Positions 52,966 to 62,975 of a stretch of 64,000 nt of DNA are shown one piece after another (positions within the stretch are counted from its first letter, which is position 1; every line of letters begins with the position of its first letter). The DNA comes from Schistocerca nitens (Eukaryota; Arthropoda; Insecta; Orthoptera; Acrididae). Location: positions 271,179,503 to 271,243,502 of the forward strand of contig NC_064622.1 of the NCBI RefSeq assembly GCF_023898315.1. The letters are read 5' to 3'. Made by a program: the position numbers and the translations under genes. The notes under the pieces are model-generated. The model did not search any database. It saw only the letters and a list, made by a program, of their open reading frames with translations, and was not told the DNA's origin.

Positions 52966-54067
52966 ATTTTAGAAGAAAATGACGCGGCCTAATAACCCAG
53001 AAGATTTTAACTTCATCCCAGATATGCTCAATAATGTTCATGTCTGGGGAGTTTAGCGGCTAGCGGAAGTGTTTAAACTCAGAAGAGTGTTCCTGGAGCC
53101 ACTCAGTAGCAATTATGGACGTGTGGGGTGTTGCAGGGCCCTGCTGAAACTGGCCAAGTCCGTCGGAATGCACAATGGACATAAATGGAAGCAGATGATC
53201 AGACAGGATGCTTACGTACGTTCCACCCGGCAGAGTTGTATTTATACGTATCGGGGTTCCCATATCACTCCAACTGCACATGCTCCACACTATTCCAGAG
53301 CTCCGCCAGTTTGAGCAGTCCCCTGCTGACATGCTTGGTCCAAGGTTTCATGAGGTTGTCTCCATACCCGTGCACGTCCATCCGCTCAATACAATTTGAA
53401 ACGAGTCTCGTCCGACCAGGCAACACGTTTCCAGGTATCAAGAGTCCCATGTCGGTGTTGATGGGCCCAAGAGAGGCGTAAAGCTTTGTGTCGTGCAGTC
53501 ATCAAGGGTACACGAGTACGTTGTTTCGTTGAATGATTCGTACACTTGTTGATGGCCAAACATTGAAATCTGCAGTAATTTGCGGAAGGGTTGCACTTCT
53601 GTCACACTGGACGATTCTCTTCAGTTGTCGTTGGTCCCGTTCTTGCAGGATCTTTTCCCGGCTGCAGTGATGTCGGAGAGTTGATGTTTTACCGGATTCG
53701 TGATATTCACGGCTCCCCACTTCATCGCTACCTCGGAGATGCTGTGTCCCATCGCAGTTGCGCCGACTAGAACACCAAGTTCAAACTCATTCAAATCTTA
53801 ATAACCTGTCCTTGCAGCAGCAGTAACGGATCTAAGAACTGCGTCAGACACCTGCTGCCTTATATAGAAGTTGCCGACCGCAGCGCCGTATTCCACCTGT
53901 TTACATATCTCTGTATTTGAATACGCATGCCCGTACCAGTTTCTATGGCGCTTCAGTGTATCAATGTGTAGCTGCATTGCTCTGCATATGTCAGTTAGAG
54001 GTGACGGGAAGTTGTATAAAGAGCATTTTGTAGTGTCCATCGGGGCAGTAGTTTTGTTTCGTGATTA

Positions 54068-54285
54068 ATCCTGTTAACTATTGTATCAAACGATATATAA
54101 AGCAAAGTTCTTTTATAGAATGGAACGATGTAAATTATTTAAGATATATAGACGAGGTTCTGGCGTTATATAGCGCGCACAGAAACACGCAGTTTTGTTT
54201 GATGGTTAGTCCTCTTGACTATTGAATCAAGCATGATATGAAGCCAAAAGGTTTTTTAAAATGAAACGATGTATTTTTAGGGGCA
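54068..54285. other. Unclassified AT-rich stretch
   Basis: Contains two diverged copies of a TTTTGTTT(C/G)(G/A)TG(A/G)TTA(A/G)TCCT word (about 54053 and 54191), suggesting an old local duplication. No coding signal. Confidence 0.3.
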
Positions 54286-55660
54286 TTCAAAAGTTCTTGA
54301 AAATACAAGTACAGTTATACCATATTTGTTAATGTCGGCATCGTAACGTTTTGCAAAAATATCCTATGGAAGACCTAAACTTGGAAAGAAAACCGGCCGG
54401 ATGCAGCTGGTGTGATGTGCACACCGACAACTACGCTCTTATGCCAGGAAAAATTCGAAGTGGCATCCAGAAGAACCGAGATTTAATTTTGCGTGCAACT
54501 GGTCGCGAGTGTACAGAAATCTCGCTGGGTGTCTCCACGTAAATCCCTCTTTTACCAGTGTGGCAGGTATTGCGAGCTGAGTGGAGTGGTCAGTTGCTAG
54601 TGAACGTAACTCCACTGTGTTGGCAGTTGTGCGATAGCCGACCTGAAAGAGCAGCGTGTCTATGTAAAGTTTTCTATCAAACTTGGGAAAACCATTGAAA
54701 AATTGCTATAAATGTTGAAACAAGATATTGGAGACGACGATATGGCTCTGACACAATCTTTTACCACTATTGTAAGCATTTAAAAAACGGGCGTTAACCG
54801 ATTGATGATGATGAACATTCCAGTCGGCCTTCAACGGGCATCGCATCAGAAAATCTTCCGAAATTGAGGGACATGATTCTGCAAGATCGTAGACAAGCCG
54901 TTCATGATTTCTGTAAGGCTCTGGGAAAAGATTTTCTTCAGATCGAGCAAAAAAACGCTACAAGTTTAACATTGTCATTATTTCTGCTTCGTTTTAACAT
55001 CGTTGCCGTAAGTCCGACTTCGTCAACAGTAACAACCTTTGAAAGAAAATGTCTGGAACAGTTGTTTAAGTTCTCGTGATGTTGCTTTGATTGTCTTGAA
55101 GCAGTCACGGCATGAACTAAGGCACAACCCTTCTCATGTTTATTCTTTGTACAGATTACGTTCACGGATACCCTGACTTATTCCCAAATCGTTTCAGAGG
55201 TCTTTGATGGTTTGCCTACGAGATTACAGAATCAGGTCCCTCACTTTCGGAATATTTTCTTTGGTGATGCCAGTTGACTGCCAGTCGGAATGGTCATCAT
55301 CAACACTCGATGTATGCCCTTTTTTTGAATGGTTATATCAGTCGCAAAAGTCTGACGTGATGTTTCACAAAGAGATCGCCGATCCTGATCAGACGATCAG
55401 TAAAAGATTTATATCAGAATGTCCTAAGGCAATTGAGGGAGGCCATGAGGCGAAGTCGTCTGTAGAAGTGGGTACTTCGCCATGACGATGCAGGACCACA
55501 TAGGAGCAAAATTAGTCAGGAATTTGACTAAAATCAAGACGACAGTTCTTTATCACCTGCCAGGTTTACCAGACTTCGCTCCGTATGACTTTCTTCCCTA
55601 AGACGAAAATCATGTTTAAAAGTCCTTTAGCGGACAATATTCTTACTGACTGAGCTATTT
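54286..55660. mobile_element. Rearranged mariner-like relic
   Basis: Plus strand 54640-54930: LKEQRVYVKF-type remnant, then IDDDEHSSRPSTGIASENLPKLRDMILQDRR, the region after the mariner helix-turn-helix. Minus strand 55440-55190: VDDDHSDWQSTGITKENIPKVRDLIL.SRRQT, the same region inverted. Plus strand 55470-55640: HHDDAGPHRSK, then LP.GLPDFAPYDFLP and KIMFKSPLAD, the catalytic C-terminus. So an inverted N-terminal copy sits between the two parts of the plus-strand copy. Confidence 0.65.
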
Positions 55661-56120
55661 AGGCGCGACATACTACTCGCCATCACAGCTTCGGGTTTGA
55701 GAAAAGGGCTAAATACTACAACGACGGTAAGAGAATTGCCCGCGAAAGGCAAAAGGAAGTTATATCTATCTGTAGCCTATATGTCGTACTAGGCTGATGA
55801 AATTTGAGATTTTTTTTTCTTTCGCGCACACTCACGATATTTGTCGATACATTTGGTAAACCTGTGTTCCAGTTTTTCCTCTGCCAGCGTCGTGGCAATA
55901 ACATGCTGCTCCCTCACCAGCAGTATCAATCTGTTTGTAGTCGTTTCAGTGCAAATATTGATTGAAATTCGAGTTCTTTTTCTCTTCTGTCAATGCCGGA
56001 CATTTCTTTAATCTTGTGGTCAGTATCAACTGCCACGGAATGCTCTCCTCTAGTGGGATTTGGAATCTTCAGAACATTTGTACAACATTTTTCGAATATT
56101 TTTTTTGAATTAAGAAATTT
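55661..56120. other. Unclassified stretch
   Basis: Nothing recognised. Includes a GCCCGCGAAAGGCAAA word at 55738-55753 identical to part of the tRNA-like repeat at 52.2/52.5 kb, too short to call. Confidence 0.3.
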
Positions 56121-56124
56121 TAAA

Positions 56125-57345
56125 TTAAGAGACTTCTGACTGGTCTGATGTGCCCCGCCATGAATTCCTCTGCTGTGTCATCCTCTCCATCTCAAAGTCA
56201 CACTTCCAACTTACTTCCTCAGTTATTTGCTAGGTATAATATAAATTCCAGTCTCTGTCTTCCTCAGCAGTTTTTATCGTCTAGTTTTACCATGAAATTT
56301 ATTCCCTGGTGTCTTAATACAAGTTATGTCATATTCTCCCTTCTTCTTGTCAGTGTTTTCCGTATGTTCCTCTCTTCGACAATTCTGCAGACAACCTCCT
56401 CATTTTGTACGTTATCAATCAACTTAATTTTCAACATTCTTCTGTAGCACCACATCTCAAATATGCTTCGATTGTTTCCACCACTGTTAATTGTTCATTA
56501 CCATACATTATTGTGCTCCAAATGTACATTCCCAGAATTTTATTCCTCAAATTAAGGCCTATGTTTGATGCTAGCACACTTCTCTTCACCAGGAATGCCC
56601 TTTGTGCCTGTGTTAATCTGCTTTTTATGTCCTCCTCCTTCGCTTATCATGGGTTATTTTGCTTCCAAGTTACCACGGTTCCTTAACTTCGCCGTTTTCG
56701 CGATCACCGATTTTTACTTTAAGCTTCTCGCTATCCTCATTTCTGCTACTTCTCATTGCTTTCGTCTTTCTTCTGTTTACTCTCCAATCATATTCTTCAG
56801 TCGTTAGACTGTTTATTCCATTCAACAGATAACGTAATTCTTCAATTTCACTGAGGATAGCAATTTCATCAGGAAATATTATCATTGATATCTCTTCAGC
56901 CTGAATTTTAAACCCATCCTGAACCTTTCTTTTATTTCCCTCGATGCTTCTTCGCTGTATAGACTGAACAGTAGGACTAAAAGACTGCATTCCTATCTTA
57001 GTCCTATTTTAATTCAAGCACTTTGCTCTTGATCTTGCAGTCTTATTCCGTATCTTTGTTCTTGTACATATTGTGTACTACCCGTCTTTCCATGTAGCTC
57101 ACTTCTATTTCTCTCAGAATTTCGAAACTCTTGCACCATTTGTCGAACGCTTTTTCCATGTCGACAAATCCTATTAATGTGGTTTGTTTTTCGTCGCTCT
57201 TCTTTCTGTCGTCAAGCATAATGTTACGACTGCCTTTCTCATACATTTACCTTTTCTAAAGCCAAAGTGATCGTCCTTTAACAGAACGTCAGTTTTCTTT
57301 TCTATTCTTCAATATATGGGACTCAATAAACATAAGAGAGGCTGT
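56125..57345 (-). pseudogene. LINE reverse transcriptase relic (family H)
   Basis: Minus strand, N- to C-terminal: GFGFRKG-like start near 57260, QTTLIGFVDMEKAFDKW (DLEKAFD motif), REIEVSYMERRVVHNMYKN, a damaged GVRQGC region, QAEEISMIIFPDEIAILSEIEELRYLLNGINS (catalytic FADD changed to FPDE), YDWRVNRRKTKAMRSSRNE, KVKIGDRE. The post-RT region runs to 56125. Same type as 40.2-41.2 kb (+). Dead. Confidence 0.78.
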
Positions 57346-58395
57346 ATCGCAACACGACGGCGTATGGTCCAGCGGCATCGTATGTAAGGGTGCCTTGCAA
57401 TATAAAAGTCTCTCGGGCAAAGTTGGCGGAAATGTCAGAAGAAGCCAGGAAGCCGCTACCGTATAACATTTTATGGGCTCTTGGTTAGCTTGCTTTGCTG
57501 CCTAGGGACTTCCAAGAGCTAGTTTAATTCTTTCGAGGACCTCCATTAGAATGCTACCAATTGCGAGGCAAGGGTGGATGTTGCAGTGGAGCCTGGCAGT
57601 TGCTTTAACCCACCAGTATCTTCGTCCGCGAACGAAAGCGTGGAGAGAATCAGAATCGCTTGAAACGCAATTAACAGAGATGGAAGCGCGCGACCAGGAA
57701 AAAGGTACGAGCGTCCACACGGACTGTGTTATGCGAATACAGCGCGGCACTCTCTGGGATTGCGGAGGAGTGAACAAAGCGCCACAAATTTTGTTGGAGG
57801 CATAAATAAACAGCAGGCGGAAGAAGCACATCTTTATCTACTTGCAGATTGCTTTCAGACGAAAATCTGTCTGATGAAATACTGCCGTGGCTTCGCCCCG
57901 TTTTCATTTCTTATGAAGGTTGTGGCGAACAAGACCAGAAAAGAATGAAAGGGACTGTGCAACGTTTATGACGGTGAAAACTACACGGACACTGCAGTTT
58001 GCGAAGTAATTCTATTGAATAATAGAATTGAATCTATAGTTCTATTTCATAATTCCGAAATCAATTGCGACAGTTCGATCTGTTGCAAAGTGATTGCTTC
58101 AGATGGAAACTGCTTAGTAAACTGTAATCTAAAATTCTATGCAATAAGCGTTTTTTAAGTAAGTCCACAAAAAAAATTATGCATCCCCTTGTATATCGTT
58201 CTTTTTAGTTGTATTTACTTTATCGGCTTCCTTCATGTGGCATAATTTTTCAAAACTTAGTTACTCTTTTCGAAACTATCCTCGACTTTACTAACATTTA
58301 TTGGAAGTCGGGACCACTTCTTATTCGCAGTGACGTAAAGGGTTGGATTAATACTGCAAAGCCTGACATGAGAGCAACAGTCTTCGTAATTTTGG
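57346..58395. other. Unclassified stretch, possible unique sequence
   Basis: No repeat family recognised. A TATAAAAG word at 57401 and an 84-codon ORF at 57551-57805 (+) are present, but no protein motif. The minus strand is also partly open. I see nothing that decides for a gene. Confidence 0.3.
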
Positions 58396-58400
58396 CACTT

Positions 58401-58589
58401 GGCTCTGAGCACTATGGGACTCAACTGCTGAGGTCATTAGTCCCCTAGAACTTAGAACTAGTTAAACCTAACTAACCTAAGGACATCACAAACATCCATG
58501 CCCGAGGCAGGATTCGAACCTGCGACCGTAGCGGTCTTGCGGTTCCAGACTGCAGCGCCTTTAACCGCACGGCCACTTCGGCCGGCCAG
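58401..58589 (-). mobile_element. tRNA-derived SINE (family A)
   Basis: 11-bp direct repeat TTTTGGCACTT at 58390-58400 and 58590-58600. Its 3' GGTTCAAA end is absent, so it starts at GGCTCTGAGCAC. Confidence 0.94.
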
Positions 58590-58600
58590 TTTTGGCACTT

Positions 58601-59370
58601 TTTTTTAGAAAAGCCTTCTGCAGCAATTGATGTATTTCAGTCGAAGCACGAGTTCATAATACCTCGATTCTGATAACTAGTTCTTCTTAAAAGACGTTGT
58701 TTAAATTGAGGCGTTCTATCAACAACGACTTAACTGAAACATATTGACATAGAGATTCTGAGCATCAAACGTGTTAAATAACTTTCTAACCATTTTAAAC
58801 TCTTGTACATGGACTAAATTTTATTTAAATATAAATGAAATATAGTGGTTTTAGAATATATGTTGAAATAGTGTAATATGTAAGAATGACTGACTGATTT
58901 GGATTTCTGTTAACTTATTGTGCCATACAACGCCTCAATTACTAAATTAATTAAAAAATTGATAAACATAACGAATAAGGGGGTCTTCCGCAGAATCGGT
59001 GAAGAAAGGAACACACAGGAAACACTGACAAGAAGAAGAAACAGGATAATAGAGCGCAAAAAGAGATACATCGGTAATTCTTGTAATAATTTGCTTTGAC
59101 GAAATCCAGTTTCTGTTTCGTAATCCTCTGATCAAACAGAATTGTATAATATACTTCTGTCAGTCCAAAACAATTTAGAGACAGGATTGATAAAAAGAAG
59201 AGAAAAGTTAAGATAGTGGGTTTAATGCTGCATATGTTCTACATATTCCACGCCCGTTTGAGTAAAACGCACGGAACGCTCCTTAAACTATGTGAAACTA
59301 ACACAACAATCCTTCTTTGGGATGCTATTCGACTCGCGTGTCACACTGGCCTGAATGTCGCTATATCGTC
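58601..59370. other. AT-rich stretch, nothing recognised
   Basis: No repeat or coding feature identified. Confidence 0.4.
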
Positions 59371-59377
59371 GAAGCGT

Positions 59378-59471
59378 TGAGTGTGTGTGTGCGTGTGTGG
59401 TGTGCGTGTGTGGTGTGTGTGTGTGTGCGTGTGCGTGTGTGTGTGTGTGCGTGTGTGTGTGCGTGTGTGTT
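59378..59471. repeat. (GT)n compound microsatellite
   Basis: GT repeats interrupted by GC and GG units (GTGTGCGTGTG). ORFs through it on both strands are artefacts. Confidence 0.95.
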
Positions 59472-59839
59472 TGGAGCTTTCGGGCGTTCAGCATCGAGGT
59501 CACCAGCGCTCTTACACAAACTAAAAGAAACGGATCTGGAGAAAATTACTAAAATTGTTGTCGTACAGTGAAGACGAAGCGTGTAAAATGACAAGCATTC
59601 ACTCACTCCCACCCCACTCGCATGCACTCGCACAATCACTCATGTTACACGCATTAAGACGACGAAGAAAGACTGAAAGGGATTAAAGCAGAAGTAAAAC
59701 CGCTAAAGAGCTAAAAGACGGGCATAGGGCATTGCGACTAGAGGACTACTTACAAGAAAATTATGTGAGTCAGTCACCCTGTTAACACATTAAAAAAAAG
59801 AATCCCTAAAATTTCAGGAAATAAGTTGAACAAATCACA

Positions 59840-60790
59840 CGACCTTAAGACTCTCACCACATTCGTTTGAATGTCACGTAAAATAGAGGGCAGATCTATT
59901 GGCAAATCTGTCACTGCCCTCTGGTCGGGTAATAAAACTCAGTCTAATAAAATATGGCGTACAGTAATCTGAACGGCAAAAGCACTACACGTTTGAGAGT
60001 CCTCTAGCCGGAGAAAGAAGTCATATGTCATAGGTCTGTGGCCTATGCGAAGACGAGTAAGGAGGATCTCGTTGACATGGCTGGAAGGAGGTGCGCCACG
60101 ATCACGTTGCAGGCTTTACTAGACGAAACGTATTACCTGTCAATTCGAACCACTCATCCTCCCATTGGCGCGAGCACGCGGGGGGATGGCACACTGAAAT
60201 AACTGACCATCACAACACTCCTCCTCGGCTGCCAGATCCGCCCTTTCGTTCCACGTAATACCCATGTGCCCTGGTACCCAGCAGAAAGACAACGCCTTGC
60301 CCAGCCGTTGGAGGAGAGCGTCCTGTATATTCCGGAGTACTTTATCTGCTGGGTACAAGCGTTGTAGAGAGTGAAGGGCACTCAGAGAATTGGAATAGAC
60401 AAGGAATTTAGCATGGGAAGAACGTCTCATCTGCTCCAGTGTCCGCAAGACCGCATATAACTGCGGGTCGAACACAATTTAAGTCTTGAGGCAGTCGGAC
60501 CTTGAGGACATCGTAAGGAAAACCAGAGTAACCAACGGAGTCCCCTTGCTGTCTCGACCCATCCGTAAAGACAGCGATGGAATTGTGGTACTCATTTAAA
60601 ATGTTATAAAATAATGCATTAAAACAGAGGAAGGGGTGCAAGCCCTCCTGTACTGCACTAGACCTCCGCAGTAACCAGGGAGGCAGACGGTCAAACCCCG
60701 GATTTGGTGTTGTACTTGCTCCACTCTGAGTAGCACATGCTGCACGTGGATACCAAATTGCCTTGTTGCTCGTGGACGATTGGAAAAGCG
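59840..60790 (-). pseudogene. I-type LINE RNase H and C-terminal fragment
   Basis: Minus strand: HNSIAVFTDGSRQQGDSVGYSGF (TDGS, first RNase H Asp kept), then a frameshift and DPQLYAVLRTLEQM (AELYAIxxAL; the catalytic Glu is Gln), FLVYSNSLSALHSLQ (SDS changed to SNS, second Asp lost), SFCWVPGHMGITWNERADLAAEEE (last Asp kept). After it, ILLTRLRIGHRPMTYDFFL, ITVRHILLD and DLPSILRD match the post-RNase H tail of I-group LINEs. The cellular role would be removal of template RNA; two catalytic residues are lost and the RT is absent. Confidence 0.85.
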
Positions 60791-60794
60791 TTGA

Positions 60795-61203
60795 CCCTTC
60801 TTGCGAAGTGATGTACTTTGTAGTTTTGTGGTAGGTTCGTATTAATAACACCAAGTCTCGTCACTCGTGATGATTTTTTTCCTGAAAAGAACTGTCCGCG
60901 TTTTGCATTTCTGTGAAGCCGCGGTAGGCGTCCACGAGTCGTTTTTGTTCAGGAGTCCAGGTGTGCGGGACGAAGTCTGCATACAGTTTTCTCTGCTTCA
61001 GAAAATTCTGGAGAATGCCTTGAATGTTGCTCCATTGCGATTTATGACACAACAACGTTCACACTCTACTCTCGCTCGCCCATTACTGAGCACTGCCTGC
61101 TCGAAATTTGCAGATCGAACGCACAATTATTGTTTGCAGTTGTTACTTTAAGTTGCGTACGGCAGGAATAAAATCAGTCTCTGAACTTTTTGGACGGACG
61201 GTG
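60795..61203 (-). mobile_element. Mariner-like element fragment with one end
   Basis: Right end TACACCGTCCGTCCAAAAAG on the minus strand at 61203. Then LCHKSQWSNIQGILQNFLKQRKLYADFVPHTWTPEQKRLVD, TEMQNADSSFQEK and RDLVLLIRTYHKTTK, i.e. the region up to the first catalytic Asp, which is lost in a frameshift. Truncated at the LINE boundary near 60790. Confidence 0.7.
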
Positions 61204-61490
61204 TATATTACGATAACATTTCTTTTGATATTAATTTTGACAATATGCTAGTGATTTTAGTTTTTATATGTTTTTAGTCCTTTCCCCTCCTTTCAGCGGA
61301 GTCAGTCAGTACAGTATAAACACTATATGCATGCAAACAGAACCAGCGAACTGTGAGGGAATGCCAATGTACTTAGGATGCACTACATTATTTCTGTAGT
61401 TGGTCATCGGCATATCTTAACATTACATGAAAATTCGATTCACAAGACACATCGGAATTTTCAAGTAGGATTTGCTTGACACCATGCGAA
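61204..61490. other. AT-rich stretch upstream of possible exon
   Basis: No repeat recognised; may be single-copy sequence. Confidence 0.35.
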
Positions 61491-61498
61491 TGACGTCA
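61491..61498. promoter_or_regulatory. Palindromic CRE (TGACGTCA)
   Basis: A perfect TGACGTCA, the binding site of CREB/ATF-type factors, 58 bp before the ATG at 61557. Eight-base sites occur by chance, so its weight comes only from its position. Confidence 0.4.
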
Positions 61499-61556
61499 CA
61501 AGCCACCAAAGTAAAAATAGCAGGTGGGCGGCAGTCGTTTTGTTGTTTGTAAAGCC

Positions 61557-61620
61557 ATGATCATCTCTGACATAAAATGGGTTCTGGACCTGCAAACTCT
61601 AGACAAAAAACAAAAAGAAG
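61557..61620 (+). CDS. Possible first coding exon of a host gene
   Basis: ATG in reasonable context (AAAGCCATGA) opens MIISDIKWVLDLQTLDKKQK and ends at AAAGAAG followed by GTAAGTAT, a full-consensus 5' splice donor at 61621, phase 1. A CRE lies upstream, and a GGCAGTCG start-site-like word at about 61530. The peptide is charged and helical-looking; I do not recognise the protein. Downstream reading past the donor also stays open for about 39 codons, so splicing is not proven. No acceptor or second exon could be assigned in the window. Confidence 0.4.
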
Positions 61621-62340
61621 GTAAGTATATCCATGAGAGTTCTGTGTTTGTGATTCTATATTATTACTGGGGACTCGCATTATTGCCAATTATAGGTATC
61701 CTGGGGTAGCAAGGGCAGATAAAAGCGAGAACCATCGGACAATCAGGTTAACGACTTATACATCCAAGCTGCTAACACGGGTAATATAGAGGAGAACTGA
61801 AAAGAAAATTGAGGATCTGTTAAATGTCGATTAGTCTGCGTAAGAATGCAGAGTCTCGCGGCGGTAACATAAAATATTTCGTCGTGACAACTTCGCACTA
61901 CTACAGGAAATAGTACACAACACCAGGCAACAGCTGGATACAAATGGACTTACTCTTGTGGCCTTGCATCCTCAAATATCGAAGAAACAGTCAGCATTGA
62001 ACCAAGGAAAAGATTGATGACTGAAAAAATGAGGGTAGATCTCAATTTCACTCACCATAGTAGTAGCAGTAGTCGCAGCAGCACATAATCGCAAGTAGAA
62101 TTGTAAGCTGTATTTACACACGAATTATTGACAGTTTTCAGGAAGAAATAAATACTGTTATATTTTATATGTGATGAAAATCTGTATTTGGTCTTTTAGA
62201 ATGGAGTAAAATATGCGAGGGGCGTCACACCACGTGGTACAAAGAAAAGAAAATTAAAAGTTGGTGAAGCAAGTGGATATATTGTGCTGCTCACATTGTT
62301 GGCGTGTCAAGCACATTCTCGCCAGATACAGTCGATATAG
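61621..62340. other. Unclassified stretch downstream of possible donor
   Basis: If the donor is used, this is intron. AGTAGTAGCAGTAGTCGCAGCAGC at about 62058-62082 is a small triplet repeat. No clear acceptor-exon pair found. Confidence 0.3.
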
Positions 62341-62349
62341 TTGCAATGT

Positions 62350-62392
62350 AATAGAGAGGGAGAGAGAGAGGGGGGAGGGGGAGGGAGAGAGA
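62350..62392. repeat. (GA)n purine repeat
   Basis: GAGAGGGAGAGAGAGAGGGG-type run, interrupted by G-rich segments. Confidence 0.9.
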
Positions 62393-62975
62393 CTCATTGA
62401 GGCCAGTAAGACCGTTGGAAGAAAATTTTTCTGAATGAGTGTTTCATCCAGAAACCGTCTCGGCCAACTCAGGGTGTCTCTTAACTGTCGGTACACAAAG
62501 AAGATAAGGTATTATTTGTGTCATCTGATCTCATTACACCTGTTGCATTATCTGTACATTTTTGGATTGAGTTTGTCTTGTCTAGTATTTCAGTACTAAA
62601 TTTTTAAGTAATAACCTCTTTAAAATTTAAGTAATTTCTAATTTTTCACATATCTAATTAATACTTGCTTAAGCATCCTAATCCTCTTGTACTATTTATT
62701 TCAAGTGTTACTTACGACTTTATTCCTTTAGAAACATACTGCAAAATTTGAGTCAAAATATTTCTAGCTATCGATACTGTTGGAATTATTTCAATATTAG
62801 TAATCTGCCATTAAAATATTTGAGATCAACCATCATCGGCAAGGAGAGCTTCTCCGGTTAAGTTCTTGCTGTATATTAGACAGGGATGGAGAAGGTGAAC
62901 AGCCGTGGGATTTATCAAAGGAACAATTCGTCACTTCATCTGAAAGTGTTTAGTGAAACCACAAGGAACCCAAAG
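62393..62975. other. AT-rich stretch, nothing recognised
   Basis: No repeat or coding feature identified. Confidence 0.4.

Larger units (their letters stand above)
50886..53013 (+). mobile_element. Penelope-like element with inverted terminal repeats
   Basis: Flanked by a 13-bp direct repeat CATCCCAGATATG at 50873-50885 and 53014-53026, splitting the Tc1 transposase relic. Inverted repeats of about 125 bp: 50919-51046 and 52892-53013 (shared words GACGTTTCGACCCCTCTG and its complement, GAACACTGTCAGAGACG and its complement). The interior retains only the endonuclease part; no reverse transcriptase is left. A SINE and a dimeric tRNA-like repeat inserted later. Confidence 0.85.
50706..53967 (-). 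mobile_element. Tc1-like element, family D, copy 2, opened by a Penelope-like element
   Basis: Left end ATGAAGAGCCAAAAAACTGG and right end CCAGTTTCTATGGCGCTTCA. Minus-strand transposase traces: DLNEFELGVLVGATAMGHSISEVAMKWGAV, KRSCKNGTNDN, GRDSFQIVLSGWT, MSAGDCSNWRSSGIVWSMCSW, QQGPATPHTSIIATEWLQEH (second-Asp region, QQDNA.PH decayed) and NSPDMNIIEHIWD (Glu). Interrupted at 50886-53013. Heavily frameshifted. Confidence 0.85.

Noticed and set aside
50886-53013. Inverted-repeat element as a DNA transposon
   Set aside because: A 13-bp target duplication and a GIY-YIG domain with Penelope-type surroundings fit a Penelope-like retroelement better than a cut-and-paste element.
55738-55753. GCCCGCGAAAGGCAAA as another tRNA-like repeat copy
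   Set aside because: Only 16 bp match; no A or B box nearby.
57551-57805. 84-codon ORF as a host gene
   Set aside because: No motif, opposite strand also open, no splice or start context; composition alone could produce it.
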